NCBI GenBank assembly: GCA_013364255.1
Contig: CP054936.1
Coordinates: 4,990,853 to 5,054,852 of the forward strand
Origin: Streptomyces seoulensis
GTDB lineage: Bacteria; Actinomycetota; Actinomycetes; Streptomycetales; Streptomycetaceae
Reading direction: 5' to 3'
DNA: 64,000 nt
Shown here: piece by piece, positions 35,319 through 42,661 of the stretch
Layout: each line of letters begins with the position of its first letter
Numbering within the stretch: the first letter of the stretch is position 1
Position numbers and translations under genes: made by a program
The notes under the pieces: model-generated
What the model was told of the DNA's origin: nothing
The model's input: only the letters and a program-made list of their open reading frames with translations
Database searches by the model: none

Positions 35319-35394
35319 TTCTCAATCCCGTGTCAGATCGGCCACTCAGATGACATTGCGACTGAGAAAATGACACGAGATTTGAGAACCTACA
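35319..35394. repeat. Right end of the transposon with three transposase-binding-type repeats
   Basis: The terminal CCTACA is preceded by repeats at 35370-35388 and 35350-35368 (minus orientation) and 35319-35335 (plus orientation). All match the TTCTCA ... TGTCA motif of the left end. The innermost copy is inverted. Confidence 0.85.
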
Positions 35395-35404
35395 GCGGGA
35401 CCGG

Positions 35405-36883
35405 TCAGGTCTGCGCCATGTCCACGAACCGCGAGTAGTGACCCTGGAAGGCGACCGTGATGGTGGCGGTCGGGCCGTTTCGGTGCTTGGCGACGATCAG
35501 GTCGGCCTCGCCGGCGCGCGGCGACTCCTTCTCGTAGGCGTCCTCGCGGTGCAGCAGGATGACCATGTCGGCGTCCTGCTCGATGGAGCCGGACTCACGC
35601 AGGTCGGAGACCATCGGCTTCTTGTCGGTGCGCTGCTCGGGACCGCGGTTGAGCTGGGAGAGCGCGATGACCGGCAGCTCCAGCTCCTTGGCGAGCAGCT
35701 TGAGGTTACGGGACATGTCCGAGACCTCCTGCTGGCGGCTCTCGGCGCGCTTGGAGCCACCGGACTGCATCAACTGGAGGTAGTCGATGACGACCAGCTT
35801 CAGGTCGTTGCGCTGTTTGAGACGGCGGCACTTGGCGCGGATCTCCATCATCGACAGGTTGGGGGAGTCGTCGATGTAGAGCGGGGCGGCCGAGACGTCC
35901 GGCATCCGGCGGGCGAGCCGCGTCCAGTCCTCGTCGGTCATGGTGCCCGAGCGCATGTGGTGCAGGGCCACCCGGGCCTCCGCGGACAGCAGCCGCATCG
36001 CGATCTCGTTGCGGCCCATCTCCAGCGAGAAGATGACACTGGGCAGGTTGTTCTTGATCGACGCGGCCCGCGCGAAGTCCAGCGCGAGCGTCGACTTGCC
36101 CATCGCGGGACGCGCGGCGATGACGATCATCTGACCGGGGTGCAGGCCGTTGGTCAGCGAGTCGAAGTCGGTGAACCCGGTGGGCACGCCGGTCATCTCG
36201 CCGCTGCGCGAACCGATCGCCTCGATCTCGTCGAGGGCGCCCTCCATGATGTCGCCCAGCGGCAGGTAGTCCTCGCTGGTGCGCTGCTCGGTGACGGCGT
36301 AGATCTCGGCCTGGGCGCGGTTGACGATCTCGTCGACGTCGTCGTCGGCCGCGTATCCCATCTGGGTGATGCGGGTGCCGGCCTCCACCAGGCGGCGCAG
36401 CACCGCCCGTTCGTGGACGATCTCCGCGTAGTACGCGGCGTTCGCCGCCGTGGGCACAGTCTGCACAAGGGTGTGCAGATAGGAGGCGCCGCCCACCTTG
36501 TTGATCTCACCGCGCTTGGTCAGCTCGGCCGCGATGGTGATGGGGTCGGCCGGCTCGCCCTTGGCGTAGACGTCGAGGATCGCCTGGTAGATCGTCTCGT
36601 GCGCGGGCTTGTAGAAGTCGTGGCCCTTGAGGATCTCGACGACGTCGGCGATGGCGTCCTTGGACAGCAGCATGCCGCCGAGCACGGACTGCTCCGCGTC
36701 GAGGTCCTGCGGGGGGACGCGTTCGAACGAGGAGCCCGCCCCTTCCCAGGAGCCGCTGTCCCGGTCCCGGTCGTGCTGGTCGTCCCGGGCGCGGCCGCCG
36801 TCGGGACGCCGCCGGGAGGCGGGCAGACGATCGCTGGGGCCGCTGTCCGCCCAGGGGTCGTCCAAGGGCTCGGAAATACTCAC
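35405..36883 (-). CDS. dnaB: Replicative DNA helicase DnaB
   Basis: DnaB is the hexameric 5'-3' helicase of the replication fork. The product has 492 residues. An Arg/Asp-rich tail of about 50 residues precedes the N-terminal primase-interacting domain (PQDLDAEQSVLGGMLLSKDAI). The RecA-like motor begins near residue 235 with GVPTGFTDFDSLTNGL, Walker A is ARPAMGKSTLALDFAR, followed by IFSLEM, VIDYLQLM, ALSQLNRG and DLRESGSIEQDADMV. There is no intein. The transposon's right end lies 10 bp beyond the stop, and the gene is complete. DnaA-box-like sites lie upstream. Confidence 0.98.
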   Translation of the reverse strand: MSISEPLDDPWADSGPSDRLPASRRRPDGGRARDDQHDRDRDSGSWEGAGSSFERVPPQDLDAEQSVLGGMLLSKDAIADVVEILKGHDFYKPAHETIYQAILDVYAKGEPADPITIAAELTKRGEINKVGGASYLHTLVQTVPTAANAAYYAEIVHERAVLRRLVEAGTRITQMGYAADDDVDEIVNRAQAEIYAVTEQRTSEDYLPLGDIMEGALDEIEAIGSRSGEMTGVPTGFTDFDSLTNGLHPGQMIVIAARPAMGKSTLALDFARAASIKNNLPSVIFSLEMGRNEIAMRLLSAEARVALHHMRSGTMTDEDWTRLARRMPDVSAAPLYIDDSPNLSMMEIRAKCRRLKQRNDLKLVVIDYLQLMQSGGSKRAESRQQEVSDMSRNLKLLAKELELPVIALSQLNRGPEQRTDKKPMVSDLRESGSIEQDADMVILLHREDAYEKESPRAGEADLIVAKHRNGPTATITVAFQGHYSRFVDMAQT

Positions 36884-37341
36884 CGAGCCACCTCCTCCCG
36901 TCCGCGCTGCGGACCTCGCCGTGCTTCTCTCTTCTACGTCACGGCACTGACAAATCGAGGGCCCGACTCCACTTCCGCGCGTCTTTGTGAGACGGTTCGC
37001 GGGCCGTGTGGAAGGAGCGGACGCCGGACCACGGTAGGCCCCCGGGCACCTTCAGCCAATCTGGTTATCCACAGGCCATGTGGACGACGGGCCCGATGCT
37101 GTGGAGAACTCGGCAAAACCTGTGCACGACCCGGTGGACAGTGCTGTGAACAAGCCCTCCCCTCTTGCCGCGGCAGCCAGTTGACCTGCGGTGATCCCGT
37201 CCACGGGCTGTGCAGAAGAAAAACTTTCCCACTCGGGCCACATTCGCTTCGAACGATGCGCACATGTGCACAACTCAAGACGGTAAGTAAGGATCGCAAA
37301 GCCTTTGCATCACTTACCTGTGGACGACTAGATTGACCCCC
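36884..37341. other. Intergenic region between dnaB and the MATE gene
   Basis: These 458 bases hold no convincing gene. They contain the two divergent promoters (for the MATE gene probably TAGATT at 37329-37334, eight bases before its ATG) and the DnaA-box-like cluster at 37065-37327, listed separately. Confidence 0.6.
37065..37327. promoter_or_regulatory. Cluster of DnaA-box-like sites upstream of dnaB
   Basis: TTATCCACA at 37065-37073 is a perfect DnaA box. TGTGGACGA (37079-37087 and 37319-37327), TGTGGAGAA (37100-37108), TGTGAACAA (37145-37153) and TGTGCACAA (37265-37273) each differ by one base from TGTGGACAA, and others differ by two. All but the first share one orientation. DnaA could bind here to regulate dnaB or be titrated; this is inference. 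Confidence 0.55.
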
Positions 37342-38679
37342 ATGACTCAGGCCCCCGCACGCCGTACGGCCTCCCGGCGACGGCACGACCGAGAGATCGC
37401 CGCACTGGCCGTACCGGCCTTCGGCGCACTCGTCGCCGAGCCGCTCTTCGTGATGGCCGACAGTGCGATCGTCGGCCATCTGGGCACCGCGCAACTGGCC
37501 GGCCTCGGCGTCGCCTCCGCCCTCCTGACGACGGCCGTCAGCGTCTTCGTCTTCCTCGCCTACGCCACCACGGCCGCCGTCGCCCGCAGGGTCGGCGCGG
37601 GTGATCTCCCGGCCGCCATCCGGCAGGGCATGGACGGCATCTGGCTGGCGCTGCTGATCGGGGCCGCGGTGATCGCCCTCGCCCTGCCTACCGCACCCGC
37701 GCTGGTGGGCGTCTTCGGCGCCTCCCCCACGGCCGCTCCGTACGCGACGACGTATCTGAGGATCTCCGTCCTCGGCATCCCCGCCATGCTCGTCGTGCTC
37801 GCCGCGACCGGAGTCCTGCGCGGACTGCAGAACACCAGGACACCGCTCTACGTGGCCGTCGCGGGCTTCGTCGCCAACGCCGCCCTGAACGTCGGCCTCG
37901 TCTACGGCGCCGGACTCGGCATCGCGGGCTCGGCCTGGGGCACCGTGATCGCCCAGTGCGGCATGGCCGCCGTCTACCTCACCGTGGTCGTCCGCGGCGC
38001 CCGTCGGCACGGCGCCTCCCTGCGGCCGGACGCCGCCGGCATCAGGACGTCCGCCCAGGCGGGCGTTCCGCTGCTCGTCCGCACGCTCTCGCTGCGGGCC
38101 ATCCTCATGATCGCCACCGCGGTCGCCGCCCGCCTCGGTGACGCGGACATCGCCGCGCACCAGATCATCCTGTCCCTGTGGAGCCTGCTCGCCTTCGCGC
38201 TCGACGCCATCGCGATCGCCGGACAGGCCATCATCGGACGGTTCCTGGGAGCGGAGGACACCGACGGTGCCCGCGAGACCTGCCGGCGCATGGTGCAGTG
38301 GGGCATCGCGGTCGGCGTGGCCCTCGGTCTTCTGGTGATCGTGGCCCGCCCGGTGTTCCTGCCCCTGTTCACCGCCGACCCCACCGTGAAGGACGCCGCG
38401 CTGACCGCGCTGCTGGTGGTCGCGCTCTCCCAACCGGTCTGCGGTGTCGTCTTCGTCCTCGACGGCGTCCTGATGGGAGCGGGCGACGGCCCTTACCTGG
38501 CCAGGGCCATGCTGATCACCCTGGCGGTCTTCGTCCCGGCCGCGCTCCTGGTCCCGGTGTTCGGCGGCGGACTCACCGCCCTGTGGGGAGCGATGACGCT
38601 CATGATGGCCGTCCGCCTGCTGACCCTGTGGCTGCGCACCCGCTCGGGGCGCTGGCTGGTGACGGGCGCGACCCGCTGA
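37342..38679 (+). CDS. MATE-family efflux transporter (DinF-like)
   Basis: This 445-residue protein has twelve membrane helices in two MATE repeats. It begins after a basic tail (RRTASRRRHDREIAALAVPAFGALVAEPLFVMADSAIVGHLG), typical of the DinF branch, with GVLRGLQNTRTPLYVA at the end of the first half and IAGQAIIGRFLGAED in the second. It would export a cationic or acidic compound using a proton or sodium gradient. ATG 37342 follows TAGATT by seven bases, so the message is probably leaderless. Confidence 0.92.
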   Translation: MTQAPARRTASRRRHDREIAALAVPAFGALVAEPLFVMADSAIVGHLGTAQLAGLGVASALLTTAVSVFVFLAYATTAAVARRVGAGDLPAAIRQGMDGIWLALLIGAAVIALALPTAPALVGVFGASPTAAPYATTYLRISVLGIPAMLVVLAATGVLRGLQNTRTPLYVAVAGFVANAALNVGLVYGAGLGIAGSAWGTVIAQCGMAAVYLTVVVRGARRHGASLRPDAAGIRTSAQAGVPLLVRTLSLRAILMIATAVAARLGDADIAAHQIILSLWSLLAFALDAIAIAGQAIIGRFLGAEDTDGARETCRRMVQWGIAVGVALGLLVIVARPVFLPLFTADPTVKDAALTALLVVALSQPVCGVVFVLDGVLMGAGDGPYLARAMLITLAVFVPAALLVPVFGGGLTALWGAMTLMMAVRLLTLWLRTRSGRWLVTGATR

Positions 38680-38713
38680 GGACAATGTCCTGCCCTCGGC
38701 CACAACACCCCCC

Positions 38714-38727
38714 GTTTCACGTGAAAC
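38714..38727. other. parS: parS site
   Basis: A perfect GTTTCACGTGAAAC lies between the convergent MATE and rplI genes, just before the terminator hairpin. Confidence 0.9.
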
Positions 38728-38763
38728 AAGCCCCCGCCGACGCGACCGGACCGGGAGCGACGA

Positions 38764-38797
38764 AGAGGGACCGTACCCGACCGGGTACGGCCCCTCT
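38764..38797. terminator. Bidirectional terminator between the MATE gene and rplI
   Basis: AGAGGG-A-CCGTACCC pairs with GGGTACGG-C-CCCTCT around a four-base loop, with runs of TCTC after it. Confidence 0.85.
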
Positions 38798-38824
38798 CTC
38801 AGCTCACGCAGCCGAGCACGGCGA

Positions 38825-39271
38825 TCAGGCCGCGACGACCTCGATGTTGACCTTGGCGGCCACCTCGGGGTGCAGACGCACGGACGTCTCGTGGGCGCCC
38901 AGGGTCTTGATCGGCGTACCCAGCTCGATGCGGCGCTTGTCGACCTCAGGACCACCGGCGGCCTTGATCGCCGAAGCGACGTCGGCCGGCGTGACGGAAC
39001 CGAAGAGACGGCCGGCGTCGCCCGAGCGGACGGCCAGACGGACCTTCACACCCTCGAGCTGGGCCTTGATCTGGTTGGCCTGCTCGATGGTCTGGATCTC
39101 GTGGATCTTGCGAGCACGACGGATCTGCTCGACGTCCTTCTCGCCGCCCTTGGTCCAGCGGATAGCGAACTTCCGCGGGATCAGGTAGTTGCGAGCGTAG
39201 CCGTCCTTGACGTCGACGACCTCGCCGGCGGCACCGAGGCCGGAGACCTCGTGGGTGAGGATGATCTTCAT
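38825..39271 (-). CDS. rplI: 50S ribosomal protein L9
   Basis: L9 binds 23S rRNA near the L1 stalk base. The 148-residue product starts MKIILTHEVSGLGAAGEVVDVKDGYARNYLIPRKFA, the conserved N-terminal RNA-binding domain, then a long connecting helix (IRRARKIHEIQTIEQANQIKAQLEG) and the C-terminal domain with GRLFGSVTPADVASAI. It is the last gene of rpsF-ssb-rpsR-rplI, 17 bases after rpsR. Confidence 0.98.
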   Translation of the reverse strand: MKIILTHEVSGLGAAGEVVDVKDGYARNYLIPRKFAIRWTKGGEKDVEQIRRARKIHEIQTIEQANQIKAQLEGVKVRLAVRSGDAGRLFGSVTPADVASAIKAAGGPEVDKRRIELGTPIKTLGAHETSVRLHPEVAAKVNIEVVAA

Positions 39272-39288
39272 GATTCGGTCACCCTCCC

Positions 39289-39525
39289 TTAGCGCGCGGT
39301 GGACGTGTAGGGCAGCAGCGCCATCTCACGGCTGTTCTTGACGGCCGTGGCGACGTCACGCTGGTGCTGCGTGCAGTTGCCGGTCACGCGGCGGGCACGG
39401 ATCTTGCCGCGGTCGGAAATGAACTTCCGCAGCATGTTCGTGTCCTTGTAGTCCACGTACGTGACCTTGTCCTTGCAGAAAGCGCAGACCTTCTTCTTAG
39501 GCTTGCGCACAGGCGGCTTCGCCAT
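39289..39525 (-). CDS. rpsR: 30S ribosomal protein S18 (zinc-ribbon, C+ form)
   Basis: The 78-residue S18 starts MAKPPVRKPKKKVCAFCKDK. Cys14, Cys17, Cys51 and His54 form a possible zinc site, so this is the zinc-containing form; streptomycetes often have a second cysteine-free copy under Zur control elsewhere. S18 pairs with S6 on the platform of the small subunit. It sits between ssb and rplI in the operon. Confidence 0.97.
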   Translation of the reverse strand: MAKPPVRKPKKKVCAFCKDKVTYVDYKDTNMLRKFISDRGKIRARRVTGNCTQHQRDVATAVKNSREMALLPYTSTAR

Positions 39526-39607
39526 GGTGTTTCTCCTGTGTGATCAAGAAGTGGGGGTACGACCCGCCCTCCGACCCGGCCGGACCCGAAGGACCCGGCG
39601 CGAAGGC

Positions 39608-40207
39608 CTAGAAGGGAGGCTCGTCCGAGTAGCCGCCGCCGGAGCCACCGGAGCCGCCGGAGCCACCGCCCCAGCCACCGCCGCCGCCCTGGTTGCCACC
39701 GGCGGGAGCGCCGGTCGCCCAGGGGTCGTCGGCCGGAGCGCCGCCGCCCTGCTGGCCGCCACCGGGGCCGCCGCCCCAGCCGCCGCCCTGCTGGCCGCCA
39801 CCGCCGCCGCCATAACCGCCCTGGCCACCGCGGGCGCCGCCGCCGGAGGTCTTGGTGACCTTGGCCGTGGCGTTGCGCAGGCTGGGGCCGACTTCGTCGA
39901 CGTCCAGCTCGTAGACCGTGCGCTTGACGCCCTCACGGTCCTCGTAGGACCGCTGCTTCAGCCGGCCCTGCACGAGCACGCGCATGCCTCGCTGGAGCGA
40001 CTCGGCGACGTTCTCCGCCGCCTGACGCCAGACCGAGCAGGTCAGGAACAGGCTCTCGCCGTCCTTCCACTCGTTCGTCTGACGGTCGAAGGTGCGGGGC
40101 GTGGACGCGACGCGGAACTTCGCGACCGCCGCACCGGAGGGGGTGAAGCGCAGCTCGGGGTCGTCGACAAGATTGCCGATGACCGTGATGACGGTCTCGC
40201 CTGCCAT
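39608..40207 (-). CDS. ssb: Single-stranded DNA-binding protein
   Basis: SSB coats single-stranded DNA at forks. The 199-residue product has an N-terminal OB fold (MAGETVITVIGNLVDDPELRFTPSGAAVAKFRVAS ... YELDVDEVGPSL) to about residue 110, a Gly/Gln-rich linker of roughly 80 residues and the acidic tip DEPPF that recruits partner proteins. It lies between rpsF and rpsR, the normal operon order, and close to dnaB. Confidence 0.97.
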   Translation of the reverse strand: MAGETVITVIGNLVDDPELRFTPSGAAVAKFRVASTPRTFDRQTNEWKDGESLFLTCSVWRQAAENVAESLQRGMRVLVQGRLKQRSYEDREGVKRTVYELDVDEVGPSLRNATAKVTKTSGGGARGGQGGYGGGGGGQQGGGWGGGPGGGQQGGGAPADDPWATGAPAGGNQGGGGGWGGGSGGSGGSGGGYSDEPPF

Positions 40208-40280
40208 GGGGAACCTCTCGGCGGGTGTGCTGGCTGCTGGTGCTGCTACTCGAATCCCGGAGGCCGGCTGAGCCGAAGGC

Positions 40281-40571
40281 TCAGTGGGTCTCGGGACGGA
40301 GGACCTTGGTCCGGAGGACCGACTCGTTCAGGTTCATCTGGCGGTCGAGCTCCTTGACGACCGCAGGCTCGGCCTGCAGGTCGATGACCGAGTAGATGCC
40401 CTCGGGCTTCTTCTTGATCTCGTACGAGAGACGACGACGGCCCCAGGTGTCGACCTTCTCGACCTTTCCGCCGCCGTCACGGACGACAGAGAGGAAGTTC
40501 TCGATCAGCGGGGAGACAGAGCGCTCCTCGAGATCGGGGTCGAGGATGACCATCACCTCGTAGTGACGCAT
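40281..40571 (-). CDS. rpsF: 30S ribosomal protein S6
   Basis: The 96-residue S6 starts MRHYEVMVILDPDLEERSVSPLIENF, with WGRRRLSYEIKKKPEGIYSVIDL in the middle and MNLNESVLRTKVLRPETH at the end. ATG 40571 has the excellent Shine-Dalgarno AAAGGAGGT nine bases upstream. It is the first gene of the operon; in many bacteria the S6:S18 complex binds this leader to regulate it, but I could not confirm such a site here. Confidence 0.97.
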   Translation of the reverse strand: MRHYEVMVILDPDLEERSVSPLIENFLSVVRDGGGKVEKVDTWGRRRLSYEIKKKPEGIYSVIDLQAEPAVVKELDRQMNLNESVLRTKVLRPETH

Positions 40572-40859
40572 GTGGAACCCACCTCCTTTGGACTCAGCGG
40601 CCACGGTCGTTCCGTGGCAGGAGGGTTGTGATGCGTACGCAATCGTGTCCGCCAGTAAAACAGCCGGCACTGACAAGCGGGGCGGACCGGCGGGATCGCC
40701 GGGCTCTCCTGCGCTCTGCCCGGAAGGCAGACACGGGTGCAGACGGTACAGAGTACCCGCACCCGTGCTTCCGGTTGAAATCGGTGCCCGGTTCCCGGCA
40801 ATCTGGACACCTCGGGTGTTGATGGCGCTACGATGCGCCGCCTTTCGCAGGAGGTGCCC

Positions 40860-41180
40860 ATGGCACAGACGATGCGACCGAACACCGCCGGCAACGGCCT
40901 CTTCGCCACCGACGGCAAGCCCCATCCGCTCCAGGACACGCTGCTCCTGGTCACCCTGGTGCTGGGCCTGACCGCGTTCATCACCGGCCTGGCCGCTCCC
41001 GGCCTGCACCTGCTCAGCTCCTGGGCCGGTCTGGTGGGCGTCCTCACCGGCGCGTACGGCCAGTGGGTCTCGGTGACGACACGCCAGCGCTTCGGGCTGA
41101 TCCTCGGGCTCGGCGCCTCGGCCATCGGCTTCTTCCTCGGCATGTGGCACGGCGGCCCCTTCGGCGGCGTCATCGGCTGA
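40860..41180 (+). CDS. Small two-helix membrane protein of unknown function (106 residues)
   Basis: The product starts MAQTMRPNTAGNGLFATDGKPHPLQD and has two to three hydrophobic segments: residues 29-50, 55-70 and 82-100, with a Gly-rich end (HGGPFGGVIG). I do not recognise a named family, though a gene of this kind next to rpsF is common in streptomycetes as far as I recall. ATG 40860 has GGAGG five bases upstream, a strong start. It is divergent from rpsF with a 288-base gap. Confidence 0.8.
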   Translation: MAQTMRPNTAGNGLFATDGKPHPLQDTLLLVTLVLGLTAFITGLAAPGLHLLSSWAGLVGVLTGAYGQWVSVTTRQRFGLILGLGASAIGFFLGMWHGGPFGGVIG

Positions 41181-41414
41181 CCCGCCCGCACCGGACACTC
41201 CTCGCGCGGGGACGTCCGCCCGACGGCGCGGACGCCCCCGCCCCGAGCGCGGGCACAGGCCCCGCCAGGAGCGCGCGCGACGCCCCGGCGGGCGACGGGC
41301 CGGGGCGAAGGTGGTGTGCGGCCAGTCTGCGCGCTCCCCTGGCGCAGTAGGCTTCGGCGCGAGAGCCGGAGCCCCTGAACCCATGGGGACAAGCCAGCCC
41401 GAGGAGCGCCCCGA

Positions 41415-42536
41415 ATGAGCCTGACCCTGAGGACCATCAGTCGCGAGCAGCATCTGGCCTACATCCAGAGCCTGCCGGCGGCGAGTCACATGCAGGTCCC
41501 GGCATGGGCGGACGTCAAGGCGGAGTGGCGCTCGGAGAACCTCGGCTGGTTCGACGACCGTACGGGTCAGATGGTCGGCGCCGGTCTCGTGCTGTACCGC
41601 CAGCTCCCCAAGATCAAGCGCTACCTCGCCTACCTGCCCGAGGGCCCGGTCATCAACTGGTTCGCGCCGAACCTGGAGGACTGGATCCAGCCGATGCTGG
41701 CGCACCTCAAGCAGCAGGGCGCGTTCTCGGTGAAGATGGGGCCGCCGGTGATCATCCGGCGCTGGAACGCCGAGACCATCAAGCGCGGTATCCAGGACGC
41801 CGACGTCAAGCGCCTGCGCGACCTGGAGGCCGACTTCATCGAGCCCCGCGCCTTCGAGGTCTCCGACAAGCTGCGCCGGATGGGCTGGCAGCAGGGCGAG
41901 GACGGCGGCGCCGGCTTCGGCGACGTCCAGCCGCGCTACGTCTACCAGGTGCCGCTGGCCAACCGGTCCCTGGAAGAGGTGCACAAGAACTTCAACCAGC
42001 TGTGGCGCCGCAACATCAAGAAGGCCGAGAAGGCCGGCGTCGAGGTCGTCCAGGGCGGCTACTACGACCTGGAGGAGTGGCAGCGGCTGTACGAGATCAC
42101 GGCCGTGCGCGACCACTTCCGGCCCCGCCCGCTGTCGTACTTCCAGCGCATGTGGTCGGCCCTCAACTCCGAGGACCCCAACCGCATGCGGCTGTACTTC
42201 GCCCGGCACAACGGCGTGAACCTGGCCGCGGCGACGATGCTGATCGTCGGCGGACACGTCTGGTACTCCTACGGCGCCTCCGACAACATCGGCCGTGAGG
42301 TGCGGCCCTCGAACGCGATGCAGTGGCGGATGCTGCGCGACGCCTACGCCCTGGGCGCCACGGTCTACGACCTGCGCGGCATCTCGGACTCGCTGGACGA
42401 GACCGACCACCTCTTCGGCCTGATCCAGTTCAAGGTCGGCACCGGCGGGCAGGCGGCCGAGTACCTCGGCGAGTGGGACTTCCCGCTCAACAAGCTGCTC
42501 CACAAGGCGCTCGACATCTACATGTCGCGGCGCTGA
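41415..42536 (+). CDS. femX: FemX/FemAB-family peptidoglycan branching aminoacyltransferase
   Basis: FemX-type enzymes add the first amino acid of the peptidoglycan cross-bridge from aminoacyl-tRNA to lipid II; in Streptomyces this is the single glycine on the LL-diaminopimelate. The 373-residue product has the two GNAT-like subdomains of the family: N-terminal MQVPAWADVKAEWRSENLGW and a C-terminal half with FNQLWRRNIKKAEKAGVEV, LYFARHNGVNLAAATMLIV and YDLRGISDSLDETDHLFGLIQFKVG. The protein is soluble, and the next gene is a racemase-like enzyme, which suits a cell-wall locus. Confidence 0.92.
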   Translation: MSLTLRTISREQHLAYIQSLPAASHMQVPAWADVKAEWRSENLGWFDDRTGQMVGAGLVLYRQLPKIKRYLAYLPEGPVINWFAPNLEDWIQPMLAHLKQQGAFSVKMGPPVIIRRWNAETIKRGIQDADVKRLRDLEADFIEPRAFEVSDKLRRMGWQQGEDGGAGFGDVQPRYVYQVPLANRSLEEVHKNFNQLWRRNIKKAEKAGVEVVQGGYYDLEEWQRLYEITAVRDHFRPRPLSYFQRMWSALNSEDPNRMRLYFARHNGVNLAAATMLIVGGHVWYSYGASDNIGREVRPSNAMQWRMLRDAYALGATVYDLRGISDSLDETDHLFGLIQFKVGTGGQAAEYLGEWDFPLNKLLHKALDIYMSRR

Positions 42537-42661
42537 CCGCTCACCCACCGCTTTCCCCACTCCGCCGCGGGCGCTCCCGTCCCCGGCGACCCACGCTCCC
42601 CCTCTCTGACACACCACAGCTCTGACACACCACAGCCAGGAGAAAGGTCCCAGGTCCGGCC

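Larger units (their letters stand above)
30963..35394. mobile_element. Decayed Tn7-like (TniQ-type) transposon carrying ArsR and peptide deformylase genes
   Basis: The element is 4432 bp with inverted ends TGTAGGTTCTCA. The flanks read GCGGGAC on both sides (30956-30962 and 35395-35401); with one extra C/G counted into the ends, the direct duplication is CGGGA, five bases, the Tn7-family size. Each end has three copies of a roughly 17-19-bp motif (TTCTCA ... GTGTCAT). It contains, from the dnaB-proximal end, a tniB/tnsC 3' fragment, a frameshifted tniQ, a peptide deformylase and an ArsR-type regulator. No transposase gene remains. The right end lies 10 bp beyond the dnaB stop. Confidence 0.9.

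Noticed and set aside
30963..35394. An intact transposase or integrase inside the element
   Set aside because: I translated both strands of the element by eye and found only tniQ, the tniB fragment, the ArsR-type gene and def; no DDE or recombinase motif was seen.
36884..37341. Possible origin of replication from the DnaA-box cluster
   Set aside because: dnaA and dnaN do not flank it, and Streptomyces oriC lies between those genes with many more boxes; I keep it only as an accessory DnaA-binding region.
36934..38955. A 673-codon minus-strand open frame opposite the MATE gene
   Set aside because: Low-complexity shadow that runs through a DnaA-box region and a parS; the plus strand has a full MATE protein.
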